Assembly: GCF_031460495.1 (NCBI RefSeq)
Contig: NZ_JAVKTS010000001.1
Coordinates: 124,001-188,000, forward strand
Direction of reading: 5' to 3'
Length of the DNA: 64,000 nucleotides
From: Tissierella sp.
GTDB taxonomy: Bacteria; Bacillota; Clostridia; Tissierellales; Tissierellaceae
In this document: positions 37,301 through 45,394 of the stretch, in pieces
How the letters are laid out: every line of letters starts with the position of its first letter
Position numbering within the stretch: the first letter of the stretch is position 1
Notes under the pieces: model-generated
The model's database searches: none
What the model was told of the DNA's origin: nothing
The model's input: the letters and a program-made list of their open reading frames with translations, nothing else
Made by a program: the position numbers and the translations under genes

Positions 37301-40300
37301 AGCACTGTTGATCTCATGGATGAGACTTATAACTTCCAATTCTATGTCATGGGTATCCTTGGACTTAGGGCAGGTATCAAGTTAGAGGTAGCCGTAGGTA
37401 TTATATCTTTGGACCTAGGCAGTGTAGGAATTATTGCAGAGAGTGGTATTTTCACTAAACTATATGGCTTCTTCTTCTATGAAAAGAAATCTGTAAATAA
37501 CAAGACAACATCATCAAAATCTGGGGCTCTATATTTTGAGTTAGGTGTTTATTTTGAGACATCATTTAAGGCCCAGGCCATGAAGGGTAAATATGAATAC
37601 AATCCGACCTTGTATGAGAATGAATGGACTCTTCTTAATGCTGGACAGAGGTATAATGTCTTTGATTTTGCCTATGACAAACCTGCAAGTATTACATTTA
37701 ATAATAGTACAAAAACTTATAGCCTTCCAAATGATACTTTCAAAATGACATATTTGGATCTTAGGGAAGGAGAGCAATCGGAAAAGATATATCCAATCGG
37801 AGACTATACAGTTGCTTTTTCAGATAAACGATTTAGCCTTAAGGACAATAATATAGTAGCAAATATACCATCCAATATAAATTACCTAGAAGCAGATATG
37901 ACAGTAACATGGAAAAAGGCACCATTAGCATTTTCATCAATTCCAATTTCTCGTAGCTATCGTCTAGTATGGGATACTTTAAATAAAAATGGTTATACAA
38001 TTACATTTGACACCAAGGGCGGAAGTGCAGTAAAAGCTATTACTAAGAAATATGGAGAAGCTATTTCTGCTCCAAAGGCTCCGACTAGAGCTGGATACAC
38101 CTTTGGAGGATGGTATTCAGACGCAGCACTTAAAAATCAATATGTTTTTAAAACCATGGGATGGGAGAATATAAAGGTCTATGCAAAATGGACTGCAAAT
38201 ACCAATACCAAGTATAAAGTAGAACACTATCAAGAGGATATTAGCAATAGCAACAAATATACTTTAGTTGAAACTCAAACATTAACCGGAACAACAGATA
38301 CAGATGTAAAACCTGCAGTAAGAAACTATGGTGGATTTACATCACCTGCAGTAAAGACAGTTAAGATTGCTGCAGATGGAAGCACCAAAGTTGAGTACAG
38401 ATATACTCGTAATATCTATCAGCTGAGCTTTGTAACCAATAATGGTGAAAGCAACATAGTAAAAGACATGAAATATGGTGCAAGTATTACAGCCCCTGTA
38501 TTGAAGAAAACAGGTCATGAGTTTAAGGGGTGGGATAAGGCAGTTGTAGATAAGATGCCAGCATCTAATCTGACATATAATGCTTCATGGACTCCAAGCT
38601 CCTATATAATTTCATTTGATTCAAATGGAGGATCAAGTATTCAAAATAAAACTATAAGCTATGGAGCAAAATATGGAAGTCTTCCAATACCAACAAGGCA
38701 GGGTTATGCATTTAGTGGTTGGTATACAAATGAATCCAATGATATAGCTTTTGGAAGCCTTATAAGTTTAGGAGATATATTTAAAAATACTTCAGCACAA
38801 ACCCTATATGCTAAATGGACAGAAGCGGAAACATCATATAAAGTAGAACATTATAAAGAGAATTTAGATGGTAAAGATTATAGTTTAGTAGATACAGAGA
38901 GTCTAACAGGAAAGACAGGTGAAAGTGTAACACCAGGAGTCAAGACATACGAAGGATTTACTAAGCCATCAGCAGAAGCAGTAACTATTAAAGCAGATGG
39001 AACAACATTAGTTAAATACGAGTATACAAGAAACAGCTATACACTAAGATTCAAGCTAGAAAATGGTGAAGAAGACATAGTAACCCAAGTAAAATATGAA
39101 GATACAATAGTAATACCAGAAGAACCAATCAAAACTGGATTTACATTTGCAGGCTGGGAACCAACAACAGCGACAAACATGCCAGCAGCAGATGTGACCT
39201 ACACAGCAGTATGGGATGCAAACGAAGTGTCTTACAAAGTAGAGCACTTTAAAGAGAATTTAGATGGAGAATATGATTTGCTTCCATCAGAGACAGAAAA
39301 CCTAACAGCTACAGTAGGTGCAAGTGTAACTCCAGGATTAAAGAGCTACACAGGATTCACAGCACCATCAACACAAACAGTAACCATAGAAGCTGATGGA
39401 ACAACATTAGTAAAATATGAATATAAGAGAAACAGCTATAACTTAATCTTTTTAGATAGTGATGATTTGGAAATTGCTAGAACGCAAGTAAAATATGAAG
39501 GAACAATAACACCACCTGTAGACCCAACAAAAGTAGGCTATACATTTACTGGTTGGAATTCAGAGCTAGCAGTAACTATGCCAGCAGAAGGTGTGACTTA
39601 CACAGCACAATGGGCAGCAAATGAATTGGCTAATTATACAGTAGAATATTATACTCAAGATCTTGACGGTATAAACTATACACTGGAAGAAACTGTACCT
39701 TCAACAGGTATAGCAGGTACAAGGATAACACCATTAGTAAAAGAATACTCAGGATTCACATCACCAGCATCTCAAACAGTAACTATTGCAGCAGATGGAT
39801 CTACAGTAGTGAGATATGAGTATACGAGAAACAGCTATACCCTAACATTCGAACCAGGAAATGGTGATGCTGATGCAGTAATTACAGCAAAATATGAGGC
39901 AGAGATTACTATACCTGCGGACCCAGAGAGAACAGGCTATACTTTTGGAGGTTGGTATCCATTACCTCAGGCAACCATGCCAGCAGGAAATATAACCTTC
40001 ACAGCTCAATGGACAGCAAATAATTATACTGTTACCTTTGATAGCAATGATGGTGAATACTGTAGTGATATTGTAGTAACATATGGCTCAACTTATGGAA
40101 CATTACCGATACCTAATCGTGAGGATTATACCTTCGAAGGTTGGTATGATGGAGAAACAGAAGATAATGGTAGTGGAAATCGTATTGAATCTTTTACAAC
40201 AGTATCCATAGTAGGAGACCATACACTATATGCAAAATGGGAGTTGGACAATTCTGTTGGGGAAGCAGAAAATGCTGTAGCAATAGCAGAATTAAGCCAA

Positions 40301-40945
40301 AGCCATGAGGACTTTAAAATTGCACAGGATCTTGTAACTGCATTATTAAATGAAGTTGAAAAAGATAGATTGCAGGAGATATTAGATAACATCATTGTAA
40401 TCTATAATTTAGCACTGGCAAACAGTAAGCAAATTGAGATTCATCCAACATATTGTGTTCATAATGGCACAAGGATAGATTATGTAAGTAAAAAATTTGC
40501 ATTTGTTATTACTGGTAGTTCCACAGGAAGTACTCCATTACAGATACATGATGAGTTAGGTATACCAGTGGTTTATGATATAACTCTAAGAGATGCTAAT
40601 ATCATAGCAAGCTCATGGGCTACTGCTGTTAGATTTGACAGTAATAATAGCGACAATAGTTTAGTCATAAATTTAAGAATTGAAGGTAATGTAAAGATTG
40701 AAGCTGATAATCATTCAGGAATTCAGGGTAATGGATATTCAACTATAAATCTTTCAGGAACTGCTAATAGTACTTTAAATTGTGGCGCTAGACAGAGTAG
40801 CGCAGGGAGAGCTATTGGTGAAAGATTTACAATTAATATTGACGAATATAATATTAGAGAAATGAAAGCAGGCAATGTAGTTACTCAAAATATAACTGAT
40901 GCACAGGTAGTAGGCAATATAAAACTAGACATAGTATTTCAATAA
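34346..40945 (+). CDS. Giant SLH-domain surface protein with InlB-type repeats
   Basis: Surface protein of 2199 residues after an AAAGGGGG site. A signal peptide (1-28) leads into three SLH domains (about 45-220; NPFKDVNEKDWFYDSV, SREQMATLTVRFF), which would bind wall polysaccharide. A Pro/Gly/Ser linker (about 225-275) and one Listeria-Bacteroides InlB B-repeat (from 280, TIKFDSQGGS, FLGWY) follow. Residues about 345-1200 match nothing I recognise. From about 1215 to 1960 InlB-type repeats (FDTKGGSAV, GYTFGGWY) alternate with YKVEHYxE modules, giving four compound units of about 133 residues that start near 1290, 1496, 1629 and 1763. The C-terminal end (2030-2199) is Asn/Ser-rich and beta-like. 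Probably an adhesin or matrix protein. One open frame, no interruption. Confidence 0.88.
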   Translation: MTKRIVSLILLVCMLVNILPLDLIAEAQSASSNMKDINLLSKDTNPFKDVNEKDWFYDSVVYVLEQGIFKGTGDDTFSPYGTMTRGMYLTLIGRIAGVDSSQYKDSSFTDVDKDAYYAPYVAWAVQNGITQGVGNNRFNPNGIVSREQMATLTVRFFEVSNILLPDDSDVTEDPKDLGDVAAWAQESVLKLWKAGLFKGSNGRFAPKSNAIRAEAAALSTRISKTVVEWQETKNEPTPTPDPKPEPKPTTPPTPSGPSGSSGSSGSPGPSGPTTPPVAKKYTIKFDSQGGSLVNSIVLEAGKTIDELPIAEKEGAVFLGWYRDLSLDGDIFSESSSISEDTTLYAKYLGIQEIEEEIIEDSFSLVEQEPNLAFNLSSGDLSAYEIKSALSLEIADGSKEVELQVSGSNGNFVLKAVDGFTEGASYKLSLIDEDLSFSDKDGQVRTCSFTIKKGEVYNLELNDGIIYIPSEHISKITKDNVYVSSLSIPLVAFNEEDEGDDSSNTGDFNYMGFETIEVGDVLCIYSGDKPESGDDADYVDDDIAYVTVIGVDGKKISYTGAEPDEVLFIPDMLPIFVGDGHSLINYINNGGTGSFTSSLEYLNFEKFSDLGLNAETSIDVGDFLILSKVDLLSEADEGAEEVDQEEVISYAKVVDIETEGTSVKVYFEPTNLEDIENSVNYHSKNDIDGDQMLQNIDVDELEKTITEQIENSEFADKAASYLTKFAMSTDGFIQVADAHGGLESLRINLADGSRISTDEFQLMAANAKVKLKEKKIKASINKSPKNFNGGIHCTIQVNLTIHVQAGDGNVIEIKLTANFVEKIKLSVVASASSIWDYYTKKVWRVKIKIPYIADYSVSASMDLYNYTSVNFKAVVSTVGGVDTVDVSAQIEKILGSKDKKEITEDVTELYDLYSEMMENGTDWIEIFDQEILSVPVSLLWGAVQMRVTANFVASANINVAIGCNFEYKTGTRYNFWARVEGKTAGTSTVDLMDETYNFQFYVMGILGLRAGIKLEVAVGIISLDLGSVGIIAESGIFTKLYGFFFYEKKSVNNKTTSSKSGALYFELGVYFETSFKAQAMKGKYEYNPTLYENEWTLLNAGQRYNVFDFAYDKPASITFNNSTKTYSLPNDTFKMTYLDLREGEQSEKIYPIGDYTVAFSDKRFSLKDNNIVANIPSNINYLEADMTVTWKKAPLAFSSIPISRSYRLVWDTLNKNGYTITFDTKGGSAVKAITKKYGEAISAPKAPTRAGYTFGGWYSDAALKNQYVFKTMGWENIKVYAKWTANTNTKYKVEHYQEDISNSNKYTLVETQTLTGTTDTDVKPAVRNYGGFTSPAVKTVKIAADGSTKVEYRYTRNIYQLSFVTNNGESNIVKDMKYGASITAPVLKKTGHEFKGWDKAVVDKMPASNLTYNASWTPSSYIISFDSNGGSSIQNKTISYGAKYGSLPIPTRQGYAFSGWYTNESNDIAFGSLISLGDIFKNTSAQTLYAKWTEAETSYKVEHYKENLDGKDYSLVDTESLTGKTGESVTPGVKTYEGFTKPSAEAVTIKADGTTLVKYEYTRNSYTLRFKLENGEEDIVTQVKYEDTIVIPEEPIKTGFTFAGWEPTTATNMPAADVTYTAVWDANEVSYKVEHFKENLDGEYDLLPSETENLTATVGASVTPGLKSYTGFTAPSTQTVTIEADGTTLVKYEYKRNSYNLIFLDSDDLEIARTQVKYEGTITPPVDPTKVGYTFTGWNSELAVTMPAEGVTYTAQWAANELANYTVEYYTQDLDGINYTLEETVPSTGIAGTRITPLVKEYSGFTSPASQTVTIAADGSTVVRYEYTRNSYTLTFEPGNGDADAVITAKYEAEITIPADPERTGYTFGGWYPLPQATMPAGNITFTAQWTANNYTVTFDSNDGEYCSDIVVTYGSTYGTLPIPNREDYTFEGWYDGETEDNGSGNRIESFTTVSIVGDHTLYAKWELDNSVGEAENAVAIAELSQSHEDFKIAQDLVTALLNEVEKDRLQEILDNIIVIYNLALANSKQIEIHPTYCVHNGTRIDYVSKKFAFVITGSSTGSTPLQIHDELGIPVVYDITLRDANIIASSWATAVRFDSNNSDNSLVINLRIEGNVKIEADNHSGIQGNGYSTINLSGTANSTLNCGARQSSAGRAIGERFTINIDEYNIREMKAGNVVTQNITDAQVVGNIKLDIVFQ

Positions 40946-40985
40946 GCAGAATATAATTTTCTGAATCAATGATTAAGTAAGTAAC

Positions 40986-41026
40986 AGAACCCTAAGCTGA
41001 ATATTTATATATTCACTTAGGGTTCT
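40986..41026 (+). terminator. Rho-independent terminator of the giant SLH gene
   Basis: AGAACCCTAAG and CTTAGGGTTCT pair (40986-40996, 41016-41026), with an inner TGAAT/ATTCA stem. The T-tail is weak (TCTAGTT). Confidence 0.7.
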
Positions 41027-41171
41027 CTAGTTGTGATAAGGCTACAAAATCAACACCACAAAACAATAGCAATATTCTATAAAAAACATGACATTATTTA
41101 GAAGCAAACTATTGCCTCGTGAGTTTAATATATTATATATAAGTATATTTACTAAATTATGGGGTGATATT

Positions 41172-42479
41172 ATGGAGAGCTGCTTTAATAACTACAGATT
41201 TTGGAGGAAACCTATTTTAACATTGCTGATTTTGGTATTAATAATTCCCTTATTTTCAATTCAATCTCTTGCTGCACCTACAGATACAATAGTAGTAAAA
41301 TTAGGAGATCCTTGGATGCTTGTAAATGGAGTAAAGAAGGAGATTGACCCTGGGAGAAATACCGTTCCTGCAAAAGTGGATGGTAGAATATTAGTCCCTG
41401 TAAGGGCAATAGTTGAAGAGATGGGTGGATCTATTGGCTGGGAGCCAAATGAAAAGAGAATAGACATTGAACTAGGTACAATAAAAATTCAACTATGGAT
41501 AGATAAAAAAGATGCAATAATAAATGGGGAAAGAGTAATTATGGATGTACCACCGATGACAATCAGTAGTAGAACTATGATACCTGTACGATTTGTTGCT
41601 GAAAATCTGGGTGCTGATGTAAAGTGGAACGATAGCACAAAAGAGGCCACCATAAGCTTTGGTAAGGAGAGTAGTAGTTCAGGACCATACGATTGGGATT
41701 ATGTTGTAATAAATGACATTGAAATACCAAAGTCTGACTATATAGCCATAGAGAAGAATGACGAAGTTAATATTTTCGTATCTTTAGACAAACTACAATA
41801 TGCAGCTAAGTTTCCTTCATTATATGTATTTATGAATCCTTATCCAGATGTAAATGTGGTTAATGACAATATTAGTTTTAGTTGGGAACTGGAAAATGAA
41901 ATTGTTTTACAGATAGATATGAAAAAAGGGAGCACAGAAATTGTTTTTGATGGAGAGATTATAGATCTTGGAGTAGCACCATTTGATAAGGATGGTAAGC
42001 TGTTTGTTCCCGCCAATATTTTTATTATATTGTTTCAGATGAAACCAATATTGGACGAAGAATTAAATGCTTTATATTTACAATACAATGATGACTTTCC
42101 TTCTGGCTTACTTGTGGGAACATGGTCAGATGTTCATACTGATTTGTTTACTGCTTATAAAGATGTAATTAGTGGGGCAGTAGGACTATCATCTTTTGCT
42201 AATTCTTATAAATACAAAGATGATGGAACTTATCAGAGGATAGCAATAAGCGTTGGGGGATTCCAAGATACCTTTGTCGATCAGTCTGGAAAATATAAGA
42301 TTATGGGAAATACAATAATGCACTATGATATTATAGAAACCGTTTATAAAGGGAATCCATTTCAGTTAGTATATAAAGATAGAAAATTCAATAAACCATC
42401 TTATAGTATGATAAATAGCTATAGACCTGAAAGTGACGAAATTGAAATCGATGGATTTTGGCTAGATTTACAGAAATAG
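41172..42479 (+). CDS. Secreted protein with copper amine oxidase N-terminal-like domains
   Basis: Exported protein of 435 residues from ATG 41172, which follows GGGGTGATATT; an upstream in-frame start lacks a ribosome site. A signal sequence (about 15-38, ending SLAAP) precedes a Cu-amine-oxidase-N (PF07833-type) unit: DGRILVPVRAIVEEMGGSIGWEPNEKRIDI and then SSRTMIPVRFVAENLGADVKWNDSTKEATI. These are non-catalytic wall-associated modules common in clostridia. The rest (about 180-435) has a second weak copy (KDGKLFVPANIFIILFQ) and a C-terminal part I do not recognise, rich in Tyr and Asp. It stands alone downstream of the giant SLH gene and may be part of the same cell-surface layer. Confidence 0.85.
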   Translation: MESCFNNYRFWRKPILTLLILVLIIPLFSIQSLAAPTDTIVVKLGDPWMLVNGVKKEIDPGRNTVPAKVDGRILVPVRAIVEEMGGSIGWEPNEKRIDIELGTIKIQLWIDKKDAIINGERVIMDVPPMTISSRTMIPVRFVAENLGADVKWNDSTKEATISFGKESSSSGPYDWDYVVINDIEIPKSDYIAIEKNDEVNIFVSLDKLQYAAKFPSLYVFMNPYPDVNVVNDNISFSWELENEIVLQIDMKKGSTEIVFDGEIIDLGVAPFDKDGKLFVPANIFIILFQMKPILDEELNALYLQYNDDFPSGLLVGTWSDVHTDLFTAYKDVISGAVGLSSFANSYKYKDDGTYQRIAISVGGFQDTFVDQSGKYKIMGNTIMHYDIIETVYKGNPFQLVYKDRKFNKPSYSMINSYRPESDEIEIDGFWLDLQK

Positions 42480-42510
42480 AGTATCTCAATATCTTAGCAG
42501 CAAGTATAGT

Positions 42511-42545
42511 GGATGTTAGACAATAAAGTCTAGCATCCTTTTTCA
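42511..42545 (+). terminator. Rho-independent terminator
   Basis: GGATGTTAGAC and GTCTAGCATCC form a stem with one mismatch around AATAAA, followed by TTTTTC. It ends the secreted-protein gene. Confidence 0.85.
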
Positions 42546-42603
42546 TAATATCAATTAGCCGCCTAAGTAAAAATAAATATTTAAATAACAGCATAATTAC
42601 ATA

Positions 42604-42655
42604 TTGACAAGTAAATATAATTGGAGTAATATAATAAATATGTTTAGTCGACTAA
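42604..42655 (+). promoter_or_regulatory. Sigma-A promoter with MarR-type operator
   Basis: TTGACA (42604-42609), 17 bases, TAATAT (42627-42632). Just downstream is the perfect 12-base palindrome TTAGTCGACTAA (42644-42655), covering the expected transcription start. It matches the TTAGT(C/T)GACTAA style of MarR-family sites, so the regulator encoded next probably represses its own operon. Confidence 0.75.
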
Positions 42656-42674
42656 TTAAATACAGGAGGAAAAA

Positions 42675-43127
42675 ATGGATATAATTAAGAAAGATTCCTT
42701 ATATTATTTATTCCTAGAAATACAAAAACTTCACTATCATAGGATCCATGTACTTCTAGATGAAATAGGTGTTTATCACGGGCAACCACATATGCTTATT
42801 ACTCTAAATAGGAAAGATGGTCAAAGCCAGAAAGAATTGGCAGAAAGCTTGAATATAAGGGCTTCAACTATAACAGTGATGCTAAAGAGAATGGAGAAGG
42901 CGAATTTAGTAATTCGTAAGCAAGATGATGAAGATCAAAGAATTTCTAGGGTATATATTACTGAAGAAGGAAGAGAAATTTGTAAGAAAGCAATTAAAGT
43001 AATGGAGAACCTTGAAGAAGAATGTTTTGGGAACTTGACAGTGGAGGAAAAAGCAATACTCCGACGATTGTTAATGCAAATGAAGGATAATCTTCTTGTA
43101 GCAAATGATGTAGAAAAATCAAGATAA
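42675..43127 (+). CDS. MarR-family transcriptional regulator
   Basis: DNA-binding protein of 150 residues, ATG after AGGAGGAAA. The winged helix-turn-helix is clear: GQSQKELAESLNIRASTITVMLKRMEKANLVIRKQDDEDQRISRVYITEEG. N- and C-terminal helices would form the dimer interface. It heads an operon with two ABC half-exporters, and a palindromic operator overlaps the promoter. A repressor that releases DNA upon binding a toxic compound, de-repressing the exporter, is the usual arrangement for such loci. Confidence 0.93.
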   Translation: MDIIKKDSLYYLFLEIQKLHYHRIHVLLDEIGVYHGQPHMLITLNRKDGQSQKELAESLNIRASTITVMLKRMEKANLVIRKQDDEDQRISRVYITEEGREICKKAIKVMENLEEECFGNLTVEEKAILRRLLMQMKDNLLVANDVEKSR

Positions 43128-43141
43128 TGTGGGAGGAATAT

Positions 43142-45394
43142 ATGTTTAAGATAATAAAAGAAATGAAGCCATTTCTCATAACAATATTGATAATAGTAGG
43201 TTTGCTTTTTTTTCAAGCAGCAACAGATCTAGCTTTACCTGATTACATGTCAAATATAGTTAATGTGGGAATACAGCAAAGTGGAATAGAAAATGCAGTA
43301 CCTGAAGTAATAAGGGCTGGAGAGTTAGAAAAAATTAAGATATTTTTAAGTGAAGATGAAAAGGTTTTAGTAAATAACAGCTATAAACTAATAAGTAAAG
43401 AAAATTTATCACAGGAAGAATATAATAATTATTCTAAGAAATATCCGTCTTTAGAAAAGGAAAGTCTATATATCTTGAATACTGATTCTAAAGAAGAAAT
43501 TGAAAATATGAACTCATTTTTAGGTAAAGCTATGCTTACTGTAGTAGGTATAGAAAAGGGTGCTCCGCAAGGGGTGGCTGCAGGTGAAGTGAACAAAGCT
43601 GAAAATCCTTTTGCAAGTTTTCCAGAAGGAACAGATCCTTTTATTGTTTTGTCAAACTTACCCAAAGAACAGTTAGATGGAATAAAGATTAAGATCGATG
43701 AGCAATTTAAGGATTTGCCAGATAATATGATAACTCAATCTGCTATAAATTATGTAAAATCTGAGTATGAGGCTATAGGAATAAAAATTGAAAAAACTCA
43801 ATCTAATTACATTCTATCCATAGGTGGAATAATGATACTGATATCTGTACTAGGCATGGCAGCATCCATACTTGTAGGGTTTTTATCTTCAAGGGTTGCA
43901 GCATCTCTAGGAAGAAATCTAAGAGACAAGGTATTTGAAAAGGTTACTTCTTTTTCGAATGCAGAATTTGATAATTTTTCAACTGCTTCTTTAATAACAA
44001 GAAGTACAAATGATATTCAGCAAGTACAACAATTTATGGTAATGTTACTCAGAATGGTATTCTACGCACCAATACTTGGAGTAGGTGGAATTATTAGAGC
44101 CATTAATACTAATACTTCCATGGCTTGGATAGTTGCTCTTGGGGTTATAGCTATTCTTATTTTAATCATATCACTATTCTCTGTTGCTATGCCGAAATTC
44201 AAGATAGTTCAGAAATTGGTGGATAGGGTTAATCTTGTAATGAGGGAAGCTCTGAACGGAACTTTGGTAATTAGAGCATTTAACACTCAGAGATTTGAGG
44301 AAAAGAAATTTGACAGTGCAAATAAGGATTTAACTAAGACAAATCTTTTTGTATCTAGACTAATGGTTACTATGATGCCTACAATGATGCTTATTATGAA
44401 TGGAGTTATGCTGCTTATAGTATGGATAGGGGCACATGAAATAGATAAAGGCGCTATACAGGTTGGTGATATGATGGCATTTATTCAATACGCTATGCAA
44501 ATAATCATGTCATTCCTAATGTTATCAATGGTATCAATGATACTTCCTAGGGCATCTGTATCGGCTCAGAGAATAGCAGAAATCTTAGATGAAGATATTA
44601 CTATTAAAGACCCAGTAAGTCCAAAAGAATTCAGTAAAGATATTAAGGGATTACTAGAATTTAAAAATGTTAACTTTAAATATCCTGGCGCAGAAGAATA
44701 TGTTTTAAAAGATATAAACTTTACTGCAAGACCTGGGGAAACTACTGCTTTTATTGGAAGTACAGGGAGTGGGAAATCTACCCTTGTAAATCTAATCCCA
44801 AGATTTTACGATGTTACTGAGGGAGAAATCCTCTTTGATGGTATAAATATAAAGGAAGTTAAACTCCATGATCTAAGGGAAAAGATAGGATATGTTCCTC
44901 AAAAGGGCATATTATTTACTGGAACCATAGAAAGTAATTTAAAATATGGTAGGAATTCTGGTGCAAGTAGTGAAGAAGTTCTAAAGGCAATAGAAATATC
45001 TCAGGCTAAGGAATTTATTGATGGGAAGGATAATGGGATTCTATCTGAGATATCTCAAGGCGGGACCAATGTATCTGGAGGTCAAAAACAAAGACTTTCA
45101 ATTGCAAGGGCATTAGCTAAAAAACCTGAATTATTTATTTTCGATGATAGTTTTTCAGCTCTTGATTTTAAAACAGATGCAACATTAAGAAAAACCATGA
45201 ATGAAGAAATAAAAGATAGAACTGTACTAATAGTTGCACAAAGGATTAATACGATAATGAATGCTGAAAGAATCGTAGTTCTAGATGAAGGGAAGATAGT
45301 GGGTATTGGAACACACAAAGAACTTCTAAAGAGTTGCCAGGTTTATAAGCAAATTGCTCTATCACAGCTATCAGAGGAGGAACTTGCAATATGA
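43142..45394 (+). CDS. Heterodimeric ABC exporter subunit with large extracellular insertion
   Basis: Half-exporter of 750 residues from ATG 43142, after GGGAGG; an ATG at 43127 overlaps the MarR stop but has no ribosome site. It is about 170 residues longer than a normal half-exporter because a hydrophilic insertion (about 35-220) separates membrane helix 1 from helix 2 (GGIMILISVLGMAASILVGF). The insertion should face outside. Walker A is GSTGSGKST, the signature is VSGGQKQR, and Walker B ends in LFIFDDSFSALD, lacking the catalytic Glu. It forms the degenerate-site half with the next gene, whose start overlaps its stop by four bases. Confidence 0.9.
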   Translation: MFKIIKEMKPFLITILIIVGLLFFQAATDLALPDYMSNIVNVGIQQSGIENAVPEVIRAGELEKIKIFLSEDEKVLVNNSYKLISKENLSQEEYNNYSKKYPSLEKESLYILNTDSKEEIENMNSFLGKAMLTVVGIEKGAPQGVAAGEVNKAENPFASFPEGTDPFIVLSNLPKEQLDGIKIKIDEQFKDLPDNMITQSAINYVKSEYEAIGIKIEKTQSNYILSIGGIMILISVLGMAASILVGFLSSRVAASLGRNLRDKVFEKVTSFSNAEFDNFSTASLITRSTNDIQQVQQFMVMLLRMVFYAPILGVGGIIRAINTNTSMAWIVALGVIAILILIISLFSVAMPKFKIVQKLVDRVNLVMREALNGTLVIRAFNTQRFEEKKFDSANKDLTKTNLFVSRLMVTMMPTMMLIMNGVMLLIVWIGAHEIDKGAIQVGDMMAFIQYAMQIIMSFLMLSMVSMILPRASVSAQRIAEILDEDITIKDPVSPKEFSKDIKGLLEFKNVNFKYPGAEEYVLKDINFTARPGETTAFIGSTGSGKSTLVNLIPRFYDVTEGEILFDGINIKEVKLHDLREKIGYVPQKGILFTGTIESNLKYGRNSGASSEEVLKAIEISQAKEFIDGKDNGILSEISQGGTNVSGGQKQRLSIARALAKKPELFIFDDSFSALDFKTDATLRKTMNEEIKDRTVLIVAQRINTIMNAERIVVLDEGKIVGIGTHKELLKSCQVYKQIALSQLSEEELAI

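Noticed and set aside
38200-40030. DNA-level direct repeats as a mobile element or array
   Set aside because: They are in frame and encode the InlB-type and YKVEHY modules of one protein.
41040-41171. Possible cyclic-di-GMP riboswitch before the secreted protein gene
   Set aside because: The conserved GEMM core (GGxxAxGCAAAGCC pattern) is not present.
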